From: Thermodesulfobacteriota bacterium | GTDB lineage: Bacteria; Desulfobacterota; BSN033; UBA1163 | DNA: 64,000 bases | Direction of reading: 5' to 3' | NCBI GenBank assembly: GCA_026415035.1 | Contig: JAOAHX010000002.1 | Location: 100,752 to 164,751, forward strand | Shown here: positions 36,677-45,070 of the stretch, piece after piece | Numbering within the stretch: the stretch's first letter is position 1 | Layout of the letters: the number at the start of each line of letters is the position of its first letter | The notes under the pieces: model-generated | Databases searched by the model: none | Told to the model about the DNA's origin: nothing | Seen by the model: the letters and a program-made list of their open reading frames with translations, nothing else | Translations under genes and position numbers: made by a program

Positions 36677-37975
36677 TTAACCTTCACCGAAGACCCTCTG
36701 AAAGATGTGGTCGATGTGCCGAAGATGGAGGCGGACGTCGAAGGCCTCCTCCAGTTCCTCCCGGGAAAGCAGCCTCCCGATCGTCTCGTCCAGGAAGATC
36801 AGGGCCTTGAACTCTCCTCCTCCCTCCCAAGCCCTCAGGGCGTTCCTCTGGACGAGGGCATAGGCCTCCTCTCTCGAGAGCCCTTTCTTTGTGAGGAGGA
36901 GGAGGACGGCCTCTGAATGGATGAGGCCTCCCATCTTTTCGAGGTTGGCCTTCATCTTCTCCGGATAGACGATCAGATGCTCCACGAGAGAGGTGAACCG
37001 GTGGAGCATGTAGTCGATGAGGATCGTGGCGTCCGGGCCGATCACCCGTTCGACCGAGGAATGGCTGATGTCCCGCTCGTGCCAGAGGGGGATGTTCTCA
37101 AGGGCCGCCATGCTGTAGGCCCGGACCAAGCGGGCCAGGCCCGAAAGGTTTTCAGCGGAGATGGGATTTCGTTTGTGGGGCATGGCCGAGGAGCCCTTCT
37201 GCCCTTTCGAAAAGAACTCTTCGGCCTCCAGAACCTCGGTCCGTTGCAAATGTCTCAGCTCCACGGAGAACTTCTCGATGGAGGAGGCGAGGAGGGCGAG
37301 GGTGGTGAAGAACTCGGCGTGATGGTCCCGTTGGACGATCTGTGAGGAGATCGCCGCGGGCCGAAGCCCCAACCGTCTGCAGACCCGCTCCTCGACCGAG
37401 GGAGGGACATGGGCGAAGGTGCCCACGGCGCCCGAGATCTTCCCGACGCCGATCGCCTCTCGGGCCCTCTCCATCCGGAGGCGGTTCCGCTTCATCTCGT
37501 CATACCAGAGCGCCATCTTGAGGCCGAAGGTGATGGGCTCGGCATGGATCCCGTGCGTCCGGCCGATCATCAACGTCTCTTTATACTGGAACGCCTTCTG
37601 CTTCAGAACGGACAGAAGGCGGTCGATGTCCTGAAGGATGAGATCAGAGGCCTCTTGGAGGAGGAGGGCGAAGGAGGTATCGAGGATGTCCGAGGAGGTG
37701 AGGCCGTAATGGAGGTATCTCGACAGGGGGCCGATCGACTCTCCCACGTTGGTGAGGAAGGCGATGACGTCGTGTTTGGTCACCTTCTCCAACTCGTTGA
37801 CCCGATCCACCTGGAAGGCCGCCTTCTTTCGGATCTCCGTCGCCGCCTCGGCCGGGATCTCCCCAAGCTCCGCAAGGGCATCGCAGACCTCAAGTTCGAT
37901 GAGGAGCCAGGTCTGATACTTTCGCTCGTCGGTCCAGATGTGGGCCATTTCCGGCCGGGTGTATCGGGGGATCAT
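36677..37975 (-). CDS. purB: Adenylosuccinate lyase PurB
   Basis: 432 residues of the fumarase/aspartase superfamily. The signature SSAMPHKRNP is present, with LTSSDILDTSFALLL and RTHGIHAEPITFG upstream. It makes AMP from adenylosuccinate and also AICAR earlier in the purine path. The stop lies directly beside the ftsH start. GAGGAAGGA precedes the ATG. The promoter TTGACA-16-TAAAAT is at 38005-38032. Confidence 0.96.
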   Translation of the reverse strand: MIPRYTRPEMAHIWTDERKYQTWLLIELEVCDALAELGEIPAEAATEIRKKAAFQVDRVNELEKVTKHDVIAFLTNVGESIGPLSRYLHYGLTSSDILDTSFALLLQEASDLILQDIDRLLSVLKQKAFQYKETLMIGRTHGIHAEPITFGLKMALWYDEMKRNRLRMERAREAIGVGKISGAVGTFAHVPPSVEERVCRRLGLRPAAISSQIVQRDHHAEFFTTLALLASSIEKFSVELRHLQRTEVLEAEEFFSKGQKGSSAMPHKRNPISAENLSGLARLVRAYSMAALENIPLWHERDISHSSVERVIGPDATILIDYMLHRFTSLVEHLIVYPEKMKANLEKMGGLIHSEAVLLLLTKKGLSREEAYALVQRNALRAWEGGGEFKALIFLDETIGRLLSREELEEAFDVRLHLRHIDHIFQRVFGEG

Positions 37976-38004
37976 TCCTTCCTCGGTGATGAACGTCTAA
38001 CCTC

Positions 38005-38032
38005 ATTTTACTGGTTAGATGGGTAATGTCAA
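38005..38032 (-). promoter_or_regulatory. Promoter of the purB-ftsH operon
   Basis: On the minus strand: TTGACA (38027-38032), 16-base spacer, TAAAAT (38005-38010). The leader would be about 23 bases to ATG 37975. It is divergent from the map promoter 22 bases away. Confidence 0.6.
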
Positions 38033-38053
38033 CCCTCCGACCCCTTCCCAATA

Positions 38054-38083
38054 TTGACAACCCCTCTGAAGGAAAGGCATATT
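38054..38083 (+). promoter_or_regulatory. Candidate promoter of map, abutting its GTG
   Basis: TTGACA at 38054-38059 and CATATT at 38078-38083 (18-base spacer). The transcript would start about 38090, one base from GTG 38091. GAAGGAAAGG at 38069-38077 would then be upstream of the transcript start and unusable as a ribosome site. Confidence 0.45.
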
Positions 38084-38090
38084 TGAATTT

Positions 38091-38837
38091 GTGATCATTT
38101 TAAAATCGACGAGGGAGATCGAACAGCTCCGGAAGGCGAATGGGATCGCCGCCGAGGTCTTTCAGAAATTGAGGCCGATGGTGGTCCCCGGAGTGACGAC
38201 CCAGGAACTCGATCGCATCGCGGAGGCCTTCATTGTCTCGAAGGGGGCATTGCCCGCCTTCAAGGGGTACCGGAACTACCCCGCCACCCTCTGCATCTCG
38301 ATCAACGAAGAGGTCGTCCATGGCATCCCCGGACCGAGGCGATTGAGGGAGGGCGACATCGTCAGCATCGATGTGGGGGTCAACCTCAACGGCTACTTCG
38401 GGGATGCGGCCATCACGCTGCCGGTCGGGGAGGTGGACGAGGGGGCAAAGAGGTTGATGGCGGTGACGGAGAGGGCCCTCTATCTCGGGATCGAGGTGGC
38501 CAGGGTCGGAAATCGGCTCTACGACATCTCCCACGCCATCCAGACCTACGTGGAGGCCAACGGGTTTTCGGTGGTCAGAGAGTTCGTAGGCCACGGGGTC
38601 GGCAAGAGCCTCCATGAGGAACCGCAGGTGCCCAACTTCGGATCCCCTGGTCAAGGTCCGAGGTTGGAGAAGGGGATGGTCTTCGCCCTCGAACCCATGG
38701 TGAACGAAGGGACCTATGAGGTGCGGATCCTCGCGGATGGTTGGACCGTGGTGACCGCCGACGGCAAGCGTTCCGCCCATTTTGAACATACGATCGCCAT
38801 CACCGACGGGAAGGCCGAGATCCTGAGCCGGTTGTGA
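38091..38837 (+). CDS. map: Methionine aminopeptidase type I
   Basis: 248 residues. The two Asp (DIVSIDVGVNLNGYFGDAAIT), His (GHGVGKSLHEEPQVPNF) and two Glu metal ligands of the pita-bread fold are recognisable, with the final Glu near HFEHTIAITD. It removes the start Met from nascent proteins. It starts with GTG and begins a short plus-strand run with the cysteine-synthase-like gene. It overlaps none of its neighbours. Confidence 0.96.
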   Translation: MIILKSTREIEQLRKANGIAAEVFQKLRPMVVPGVTTQELDRIAEAFIVSKGALPAFKGYRNYPATLCISINEEVVHGIPGPRRLREGDIVSIDVGVNLNGYFGDAAITLPVGEVDEGAKRLMAVTERALYLGIEVARVGNRLYDISHAIQTYVEANGFSVVREFVGHGVGKSLHEEPQVPNFGSPGQGPRLEKGMVFALEPMVNEGTYEVRILADGWTVVTADGKRSAHFEHTIAITDGKAEILSRL

Positions 38838-38926
38838 TTTCCGGTGGGCCCTGCGTTGACCCCCGGGGCAAGAAGACCTTTTGGATCCACCCCGTCAGCG
38901 TTCTTTTTCGAGGAGGCGTTTGGGTC

Positions 38927-39922
38927 ATGATGTATCGGGTCGCCAAGGACATGATTGACCTGGTGGGGTACACGCCGCTCGTGAGAATCAACCATATCGT
39001 TCCGAATAAAAAGGTAGAGGTCTATGCGAAGCTCGAGCGATACAATCCCGCAGGTTCGGTCAAAGACCGCATCGCCAAGTACATGATCGAATATGGCGAA
39101 CGGGAGGGCCTCCTCACCAAAGACAAGATCGTCATCGAACCGACCAGCGGCAATACCGGCATCGCCTTGGCCATGGTCTGCGCGGTGAAGGGATACCGGC
39201 TTGAGCTGGTGATGCCGGAGACGATGAGCGTCGAGAGACGGAAGATCCTGACGGCCTATGGGGCGAAGATCATCCTGAGCCCTGGCTCGAGGGGCATGGA
39301 CGGTGCGATCGACCTGGCCGAGGAGATTGCGAAGGACCCCAAATATTACATGCCCCACCAGTTTGAGAATCAGTACAACGTCCTGGCCCATTACGAGACG
39401 ACGGGCGAGGAGATCTGGAGGGCCACGGAAGGAAGGGTGAAGGTCTTCGTGGCGGGGATGGGCACGACCGGGACCCTGATGGGGGTCTCCAAAAGGCTCA
39501 AGGAATATAACCCCGAGGTCAGGATCGTCGGCGTGGAACCCTATCCTAACTCGAAGATCCAAGGGCTGAAGAACCTTGAGACCCATTATGTCCCGGAGAT
39601 TTACGATCCGAGCCGGCTGGACGAGAAGATCAACGTGAAGGACGAGGACGCCTTCGAAATGGCCAGGGTCCTCACGATTCGAGAAGGGATCTTCTGCGGG
39701 ATCAGCTCAGGTGCGGCCATGTGGGGAGCCCTGCAGAAGGCCATGGAGATGGAGGAGGGCGTGCTGGTCACGCTCTTTCCGGACGGAGGGGAGAGGTACG
39801 TGAGCACGCCCCTCTATGAGCCCAGCAAATGCTTCGAGTGTTTAAAGAAGCATAAAATCCCTACCTGCCTCACCGAAGAATATATTCACTCCCTCGAGTG
39901 TCTGGTCAAAGGCGAGCGCTGA
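38927..39922 (+). CDS. Cysteine-synthase-family PLP enzyme with a four-cysteine C-terminal tail
   Basis: 331 residues, fold-type II. K46 in NPAGSVKDR carries PLP, PTSGNTGIALA is the substrate loop, and GMGTTGTLMG binds the phosphate. The core fits cysteine synthase (O-acetylserine or O-phosphoserine sulfhydrylase) or the catalytic part of cystathionine beta-synthase. The last 30 residues add C302, C305, C314 and C325, spacing C-x2-C-x8-C-x10-C, as in a metal or redox site. AGGAGG at 38911-38916 supports ATG 38927. The frame opens earlier at 38834, but that part overlaps non-coding leader. Confidence 0.87.
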   Translation: MMYRVAKDMIDLVGYTPLVRINHIVPNKKVEVYAKLERYNPAGSVKDRIAKYMIEYGEREGLLTKDKIVIEPTSGNTGIALAMVCAVKGYRLELVMPETMSVERRKILTAYGAKIILSPGSRGMDGAIDLAEEIAKDPKYYMPHQFENQYNVLAHYETTGEEIWRATEGRVKVFVAGMGTTGTLMGVSKRLKEYNPEVRIVGVEPYPNSKIQGLKNLETHYVPEIYDPSRLDEKINVKDEDAFEMARVLTIREGIFCGISSGAAMWGALQKAMEMEEGVLVTLFPDGGERYVSTPLYEPSKCFECLKKHKIPTCLTEEYIHSLECLVKGER

Positions 39923-39974
39923 GGAACACGGCCTCTCCCAAACCCGACCCACCCTATAGCCGGGCGGACCCGCC

Positions 39975-40457
39975 TTAAAGTTTATATTTCAATTTTCTTA
40001 AAAGCTCTTTCCTCCATGAGATCCCCTCCCCTTCTTCGATCCCCTTGGGTGAGGAGCCATCGATCACGCCGAGGACGCCCCGGCCCTGTTCGGACTGGGC
40101 CAAGACGACCTCCACGGGGTTCGCCGTGGCGCAGTAAAGGGTGCAAACCTCTTGGCACATCTTGATCGCATTGAGGACGTTGATAGGAAAGGCATCCCTC
40201 AAAAAGATGAGGAAGGTGTGGCCGGCTCCTATGCGGTAGGCATTCTTCATGGCCGCCTCTTTAAGGGCTTCGTCATTCCCTTCCCCCCGCACCAGACAGT
40301 GGCCCGAGGCCTCGCAGAACCCGATCCCGAACTTGATGTTGGGCACCGATCCGACGAGCATCTCGTAGAGGTCTTCCACCGTCTTGATGAAATGGGACTG
40401 CCCGAAGATCACGTTGCATCCCTCTGGGATTTCGATTCGTTCCAGTTTCAGTTCCAT
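39975..40457 (-). CDS. Adenosine-specific kinase family protein
   Basis: 160 residues matching the small adenosine-specific kinase family seen in archaea and thermophilic bacteria: GQSHFIKTVEDLYE, NIKFGIGFCEASGHCLVR, AGHTFLIFLRDAFPINVLNAIKMC and VEVVLAQSEQGRGVLGVIDG. It is expected to use ADP or ATP to phosphorylate adenosine. Convergent with the cysteine-synthase-like gene, with a short GC-rich hairpin between them. Confidence 0.85.
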   Translation of the reverse strand: MELKLERIEIPEGCNVIFGQSHFIKTVEDLYEMLVGSVPNIKFGIGFCEASGHCLVRGEGNDEALKEAAMKNAYRIGAGHTFLIFLRDAFPINVLNAIKMCQEVCTLYCATANPVEVVLAQSEQGRGVLGVIDGSSPKGIEEGEGISWRKELLRKLKYKL

Positions 40458-40563
40458 CTCTTTCCTCCTGTGGTGAATGGATTAGATACCGCCATCGTCC
40501 TCCCTTTAAAGGAGCCTCCGTCCCCTCTTCCCCGGGAGGGCCAAACACGATCGGAGAAGGAGT

Positions 40564-41043
40564 TCATTTGATCGGGATCACCCGGCCGCCGGTCATCTTC
40601 ACCAGGTCTTCGGGCGAAAGCTTAAAGACGGCCCGGGGAGTGCCAGCTGCGGCCCAGATCTCGTCGTATTGGAAGAGATCCTCATCGATGAACATTTCGG
40701 CCCTCTCGAGGTGACCCACCGGGGGCACACCGCCGATGACGAATCCCGTCTTTTCCCGGACGAAGGTGGCATCGGCTTTGACGAGGGGTTCGGAGACCCA
40801 GGGCTCGACCTTCTTCTCATCGACGCGGTTCGATCCGCTGGCCATCACCAGGATCGGACGGCCCGTCAGGCTCCCACGGAAGACGATGGTCTTTACGATC
40901 TGCTCCACCCTGCACCCGACGGCCCGAGCGGCCTCTGCGGAGGTCCGGGTGGTAACCGCGAGTTCTACCACCTGGTTCGGGAATCCGAGGGTTTTTAAGG
41001 CCTCTTGGACTTTGGATGCGCTCGGACTCAAAAGGGGACCCAT
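40564..41043 (-). CDS. YbaK/ProX-type aminoacyl-tRNA deacylase
   Basis: 159 residues from ATG 41043. The family core is AVTTRTSAEAARAVGC, IVKTIVFRG, LVMASGSNRVD and GFVIGGVPPVGH. These proteins hydrolyse mischarged Cys- or Ala-tRNA. The frame is open to 41115, but ATG 41043 is the first with a fitting promoter (TTGACT-17-TACATT, 41051-41079). There is no visible ribosome-binding site, in line with a leaderless transcript. Confidence 0.85.
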   Translation of the reverse strand: MGPLLSPSASKVQEALKTLGFPNQVVELAVTTRTSAEAARAVGCRVEQIVKTIVFRGSLTGRPILVMASGSNRVDEKKVEPWVSEPLVKADATFVREKTGFVIGGVPPVGHLERAEMFIDEDLFQYDEIWAAAGTPRAVFKLSPEDLVKMTGGRVIPIK

Positions 41044-41050
41044 CGAAAAA

Positions 41051-41079
41051 AATGTAGAGAATTTGTTTAAAAAAGTCAA
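41051..41079 (-). promoter_or_regulatory. Candidate leaderless promoter of the YbaK-like gene
   Basis: On the minus strand: TTGACT (41074-41079), exact 17-base spacer, TACATT (41051-41056), then seven bases to ATG 41043. The expected transcript start coincides with the start codon. Confidence 0.5.
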
Positions 41080-41092
41080 TTTCAACGGGCCA

Positions 41093-41121
41093 TTGACTTT
41101 TTCGGCCCAATCCACTAATTC
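41093..41121 (+). promoter_or_regulatory. Candidate promoter of the GNAT gene, back to back with the YbaK promoter
   Basis: TTGACT (41093-41098), 17-base spacer, TAATTC (41116-41121). The two divergent -35 boxes form inverted AAGTCAAT and ATTGACTT arms. The leader is about 130 bases and contains a TTGCC/GGCAA hairpin at 41161-41175. Confidence 0.4.
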
Positions 41122-41259
41122 ATAGCTGGCGGGATGGGTTTTTAAGCTTAAGCCTTAGCTTTGCCTTTGAGGCAAGGCCGACCAGGCTCAAAAGCGGGGC
41201 GGTCACCCCTTGGCAGGAACCGTCTCGAGCGGGGTCGGTAGAAGAAGGGAGAATGAACG

Positions 41260-41694
41260 ATGACCCAGGTGATGATCAGACCGATGGAGCCGGAGGATAT
41301 CAACGGCATTCTTGAAATTGACCGGAAGATCAGCGGAATGGACAGGGCGGTTACCTACCAGGGCCTGGTCCGGAAGGGTTTGGGGGGCGAGGTCGACATG
41401 AGCTTCGTGGCCGAGGTCGGCCAACAGCTCGTCGGTTTCCTTCTCGCCTACCTTTCCTACGTTCGGGAGGAGCTTTCCGAGGCCTGCGTGATTCAGATCT
41501 TCGGTGTGGATCCGGCCTTCCAGAGGCAGGGCATCGCCTCAAAACTCATCCAGGCCCTGATCGAAAGGTGCCAGGCCAGAAAGATCAAATTGATTCGGGT
41601 GATGGTGGCCGAAAGGGATGGCGATCTTCAAGGGTTCTTCAAACGATTCGGGTTCGAACGAGGGCGATATATCGAATATTCAAAAAATCTCTAA
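41260..41694 (+). CDS. GNAT-family N-acetyltransferase (RimI-like)
   Basis: 144 residues. The acetyl-CoA loop is QRQGIASKLI (pattern QxxGxA), after a central strand IQIFGVDPAFQ; the C-terminal FFKRFGFERGR segment is typical. The substrate cannot be told; N-terminal protein acetylation or a small amine is possible. It is followed by convergent comEC. Confidence 0.85.
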   Translation: MTQVMIRPMEPEDINGILEIDRKISGMDRAVTYQGLVRKGLGGEVDMSFVAEVGQQLVGFLLAYLSYVREELSEACVIQIFGVDPAFQRQGIASKLIQALIERCQARKIKLIRVMVAERDGDLQGFFKRFGFERGRYIEYSKNL

Positions 41695-41724
41695 GGGGTT
41701 GTCCTGACCCTTGAAGGCTCTTTC

Positions 41725-44187
41725 CTAAGGGCCCTCCCTCACCGAGGTCCGGATTTCCAGCCTCCTTCCGTCCGTCCGGACCACGATGGCCCCATGCCGA
41801 TCCGTCCTCAGGATCTTCGCTCCCAAGGCTTCGTACCGCTGGAGGACCGACGGATGGGGAAGCCTTCCGGCGGTCCCTTTCCCCACACTCATAATCGCAT
41901 AGTCCGGTTTCACCCTTTCGAGGAAGGGGAGGCTGCTCGAGGAGTGGCTTCCATGGTGGGGGACTTTGAGCACCTGTGCCCGAAGCCCATGGCCCTTTCT
42001 CACCATCCTTTCCTCAGCCTCGGCCTCCACATCTCCCGGCAGGAGGAAGAGGACCTCTTTGAATGTGATCCTCAACACGAGGGATTGGTTGTTAAGCCAG
42101 GTGGAAAACCGCTTTCGATCCGTCGGAGGGGTGAACGCCGGAGGATTGAGGAAGGCGATCTCCACCCCGTTCACCCAAAGGGGATCGGACTGTTCATTGT
42201 GGGATCGGTGCGGGATCTGCCTTTGGCGGAGCGTCTTCCATAGAGGGGCAGAGGCCTCCATGCGTTGGGTAAGCCCGTTGTCCCAGAACTGGCCGATGGT
42301 GAATTGGGAGGCGATGAAGAGCAACCCCTTCCAATGGTCCGGATCCGGGTGGGTGAGGACGAGGTAATCCATCTTTCGGATCTTCTTCTTCCACAGGAAG
42401 GGGGCGAGCACCCTCTTTCCGATATCGAAGCGGCCCTCGAAAGATCCCCCTCCATCGATCAGCATCCTCTTGCCCCTTGGAAACTCGATCAGGATCGAAT
42501 CTCCGTGACCCACGTCGAGGAAGGTGATTTGGAGGTCTTTTCGGAGAACGTCCTTGAAGCCCCAGTAGAGACCATTGGCGATGAGGAGGAGTATGGCCGA
42601 AGCGAAGAGCCAACGGAGGCCTCTTCCCCTTCGAAGGTGGACTCCCAAGAAGACGAGAAGGTAGAAGAGCAGGACCTCCAAGGCGGTGGGGGTGGGAAGG
42701 TAGAGGGAGGCGAGCGGGATCGAGGCCAAGGCTCCGAGGACTCTGAGAAGAAGGTCTGTCAGGGATTGGGCGAGGGCGATGAGAAGGCTTGCCAGGGGAG
42801 AGAAGACGAAGGAGAGGAGACAGGCGATCAAGGCCAGGGGGACGATGAGGAACCCAACCCAGGGGACGATCAGGGGGTTGGCCATCCACCCGATGAGGGA
42901 AATCCGGTTGAAATGGAGAACCACGATGGGAGCGGTCCCGACGATGGCGACGACCGTGACGAGGAGGGAGAGCATCCCATATTGAAAAATCTTCCGTTTG
43001 TGGGAAACCCCAGAGGGGAGGAGGGGTATCCTTAAAACGTTCTGATAGAGGCGCGGCACGAGGTAGAGGATGGCCAGGACTGCCGAGAAAGAGAGCTGGA
43101 AGGAGACGTCGAAAAGGGAAGGGGGCGAGAAGAGGAGGATGACGAAGGCGGCCAGGCCGAGGGAATGGAGGAGGTGTCTTTGGCGGTCGGTCACGATGGA
43201 GAGGAAGAGGGCAAAGACCATGATCGCAGCCCGGATGACGGAAATCCCCCCACCTGCAATGAAGACATAGAGGAGGAGGCAGGGGAGGGTGAGCCCAGCA
43301 GCCCATTTTTTGACCGAAAGGGAGAGGAGGAGAAACTCCGAACGCTTCATCAATCCGAAGAAGAGGGAGAAGGTGAGGAGGGCGACGATGCCGAGGTGAT
43401 CGCCAGAGATGGCCAAGAGGTGTGCCGTGCCTGTGGCGACGAAGGATTCTCGAACCTCTTCCGGGATCCTTCCTTGTTCTCCCAGCACGAGGGCCTGAAG
43501 GATGGAGGAGGCGGGGGGTTGGGTCTCCTTCTCTATAAACGCCCTTATATGGTCCCGCCAGGCCTCGATCTTCGAAAGCAGGGGGTTTCCAAATCCATCG
43601 CCCGTTTTGACCCAAAGCCTCTCGTCGGACAGGTATCCGATGGCATAGATCCTCTCGTGGGCGAGATAGCGTTCATAGGAGAAAACCCCGGGGTTTCGGA
43701 ACCCCGTGGGCCGTTCCAGCCTGCAGAGGAATCGGATTCGATCTCCGTAACCCACGGCCGGGTCCGGATCCTTCAAGTCCAAGAGGAGGCGACCTTCCAC
43801 CGAGGCCAGATGGTTTTCAGACCGGACCGTTCGGGCTTCGATCCTCAGACGGGTCCCCTCGGGCCTTCGCTCTGGCGGCCGGACGATCGTTCCCTCGACC
43901 AAGACCCGATCGGCACGGGTGAACCGGGAGATATGGTGGTGAGGGAGATCGGGATAAACGTAGGACTGCATCGAGGCCATCCCCAGGCCGAAGAAGAAAA
44001 GGAGGCCGAGCCAGGAGCCTTTCCGTTGCCATCTCAGGAGGAGGAAGAGAAGCCATAAGCCGAGGAGGCCCAGGAGGAGGAAGAGGGCCAAAGGGCCCTT
44101 CAGAGGAAGCTCGAACTGTCCGAACCAGATCCCGGCCGCATAGAAGAGAACGGCTGGAAGCAGGGGGAGGCGGAAGACCGATCCCAT
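41725..44187 (-). CDS. comEC: ComEC/Rec2-type DNA-uptake channel protein
   Basis: 820 residues. The N-terminal OB-like domain (about 70-190), then a membrane competence domain with many helices (ATGTAHLLAISGDHLGIVA at its start), then a C-terminal metallo-beta-lactamase-type domain with DVGHGDSILIEF, the metal site THPDPDHWKGL and KVPHHGSHSSSS. This is the layout of the protein that moves single-stranded DNA across the inner membrane in natural competence. The upstream comEA, pilQ and other competence genes are not in the window. Confidence 0.95.
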   Translation of the reverse strand: MGSVFRLPLLPAVLFYAAGIWFGQFELPLKGPLALFLLLGLLGLWLLFLLLRWQRKGSWLGLLFFFGLGMASMQSYVYPDLPHHHISRFTRADRVLVEGTIVRPPERRPEGTRLRIEARTVRSENHLASVEGRLLLDLKDPDPAVGYGDRIRFLCRLERPTGFRNPGVFSYERYLAHERIYAIGYLSDERLWVKTGDGFGNPLLSKIEAWRDHIRAFIEKETQPPASSILQALVLGEQGRIPEEVRESFVATGTAHLLAISGDHLGIVALLTFSLFFGLMKRSEFLLLSLSVKKWAAGLTLPCLLLYVFIAGGGISVIRAAIMVFALFLSIVTDRQRHLLHSLGLAAFVILLFSPPSLFDVSFQLSFSAVLAILYLVPRLYQNVLRIPLLPSGVSHKRKIFQYGMLSLLVTVVAIVGTAPIVVLHFNRISLIGWMANPLIVPWVGFLIVPLALIACLLSFVFSPLASLLIALAQSLTDLLLRVLGALASIPLASLYLPTPTALEVLLFYLLVFLGVHLRRGRGLRWLFASAILLLIANGLYWGFKDVLRKDLQITFLDVGHGDSILIEFPRGKRMLIDGGGSFEGRFDIGKRVLAPFLWKKKIRKMDYLVLTHPDPDHWKGLLFIASQFTIGQFWDNGLTQRMEASAPLWKTLRQRQIPHRSHNEQSDPLWVNGVEIAFLNPPAFTPPTDRKRFSTWLNNQSLVLRITFKEVLFLLPGDVEAEAEERMVRKGHGLRAQVLKVPHHGSHSSSSLPFLERVKPDYAIMSVGKGTAGRLPHPSVLQRYEALGAKILRTDRHGAIVVRTDGRRLEIRTSVREGP

Positions 44188-44315
44188 CTTTTCTCATGGT
44201 CCTCGTGGGTCAATCGTCAAGGAATCATACCGCCTCGGGAGGGGGAGATCAACGGGAGGACGAGAAGGGGTTGGAACGGCCTTTTTTGGGGCCGATCGTC
44301 GGGTTGACAAGGCCT

Positions 44316-44343
44316 TTGACTTTATTTTAAAAATTTTTATAAT
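44316..44343 (+). promoter_or_regulatory. Promoter of the rpsU-yqeY-mutS2-dnaG-rpoD block
   Basis: TTGACT (44316-44321), 16-base spacer, and a perfect TATAAT (44338-44343) in a very AT-rich stretch. A second TTGACA at 44304-44309 lies just upstream. Transcription would start about 44350, giving a 34-base leader with AAAGGAGGG. Confidence 0.65.
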
Positions 44344-44383
44344 TTAAAAATTATATGCCAAGAGGAAAGGAGGGTGAAGATGG

Positions 44384-44587
44384 ATGCCAGACGTTCGGAT
44401 TAAGGAGAACGAGTCCTTCGAAAACGCGCTTCGTCGGTTCAAAAAACAGGTGGAGAAGACAGGGATCCTTTCCGAGATAAGAAAGCGGGAACATTACGAG
44501 AAGCCGAGCATCAAACGGAAGAAGAAGGCGTTGGCTGCGAAGAAGCGGATGATGAAGAGGATGAGGAAGCTCGCCGAGAGAGGATGA
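44384..44587 (+). CDS. rpsU: 30S ribosomal protein bS21
   Basis: 67 residues, very basic, with the family core [22 protein letters not shown] and a Lys-rich end. bS21 helps initiation. AAAGGAGGGTGAAG precedes ATG 44384; an ATG at 44380 is in another frame. It begins the classical macromolecular-synthesis order leading to dnaG and rpoD. Confidence 0.96.
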   Translation: MPDVRIKENESFENALRRFKKQVEKTGILSEIRKREHYEKPSIKRKKKALAAKKRMMKRMRKLAERG

Positions 44588-44588
44588 G

Positions 44589-45035
44589 ATGTCCCTGGAA
44601 GAGAAGATCACCGAAGAGATGAAGCAGGCGATGAGGGCCAACGATAAGGTTCGGCTTTCGGCGATCCGGATGATCCGGTCATCTCTCAAGAACAAGGAGA
44701 TCGAACTGAGGAGAAGACTGGAGGATGAGGAGGTGATCAAGGTCATCCAAGGCATGGTGCGCAAGGCCGAAGAGTCGATCGAGCAGTTTCAGGCGGGGGG
44801 GCGGACCGACCTCGTGGAGAAGGAGCGGGCGGAGATCGAGGTCATGAAATCGTTTCTCCCGCAGCCGATGAGCCGGGAAGAGCTCCTCAAGGTCATCGAC
44901 GAGACGATCCGGGAAACCCAGGCCTCGTCCGTGAAAGATATGGGAAAGGTGATGAAGGCGGTGATGCCCAAATTGGGGGGGAGGGCCGATGGCAAGGTGA
45001 TCAATCAGCTGGTCAAAGAGAGACTGTCCCCATAA
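44589..45035 (+). CDS. yqeY: GatB/YqeY-family protein
   Basis: 148 residues with the YqeY pattern (EEKITEEMKQAMRANDKVRLSAIRMIRS, then LPQPMSREEL and DMGKVMKAVMPKLGGRADGKVINQLV). It resembles the tRNA-binding tail of GatB, the amidotransferase subunit; the function of stand-alone YqeY is not settled. Between rpsU and mutS2, the usual place. Confidence 0.94.
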   Translation: MSLEEKITEEMKQAMRANDKVRLSAIRMIRSSLKNKEIELRRRLEDEEVIKVIQGMVRKAEESIEQFQAGGRTDLVEKERAEIEVMKSFLPQPMSREELLKVIDETIRETQASSVKDMGKVMKAVMPKLGGRADGKVINQLVKERLSP

Positions 45036-45070
45036 CTTCCCTCCTCTTAACGATCTCACCCCAACACGCT

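Noticed and set aside
39940..39980. Possible bidirectional terminator between the cysteine-synthase-like and kinase genes
   Set aside because: The GGCG/CGCC stem has only four pairs and a poor T run.
41116..41259. Possible riboswitch in the GNAT leader
   Set aside because: It has a TTGCC/GGCAA hairpin but no segment of a known aptamer.
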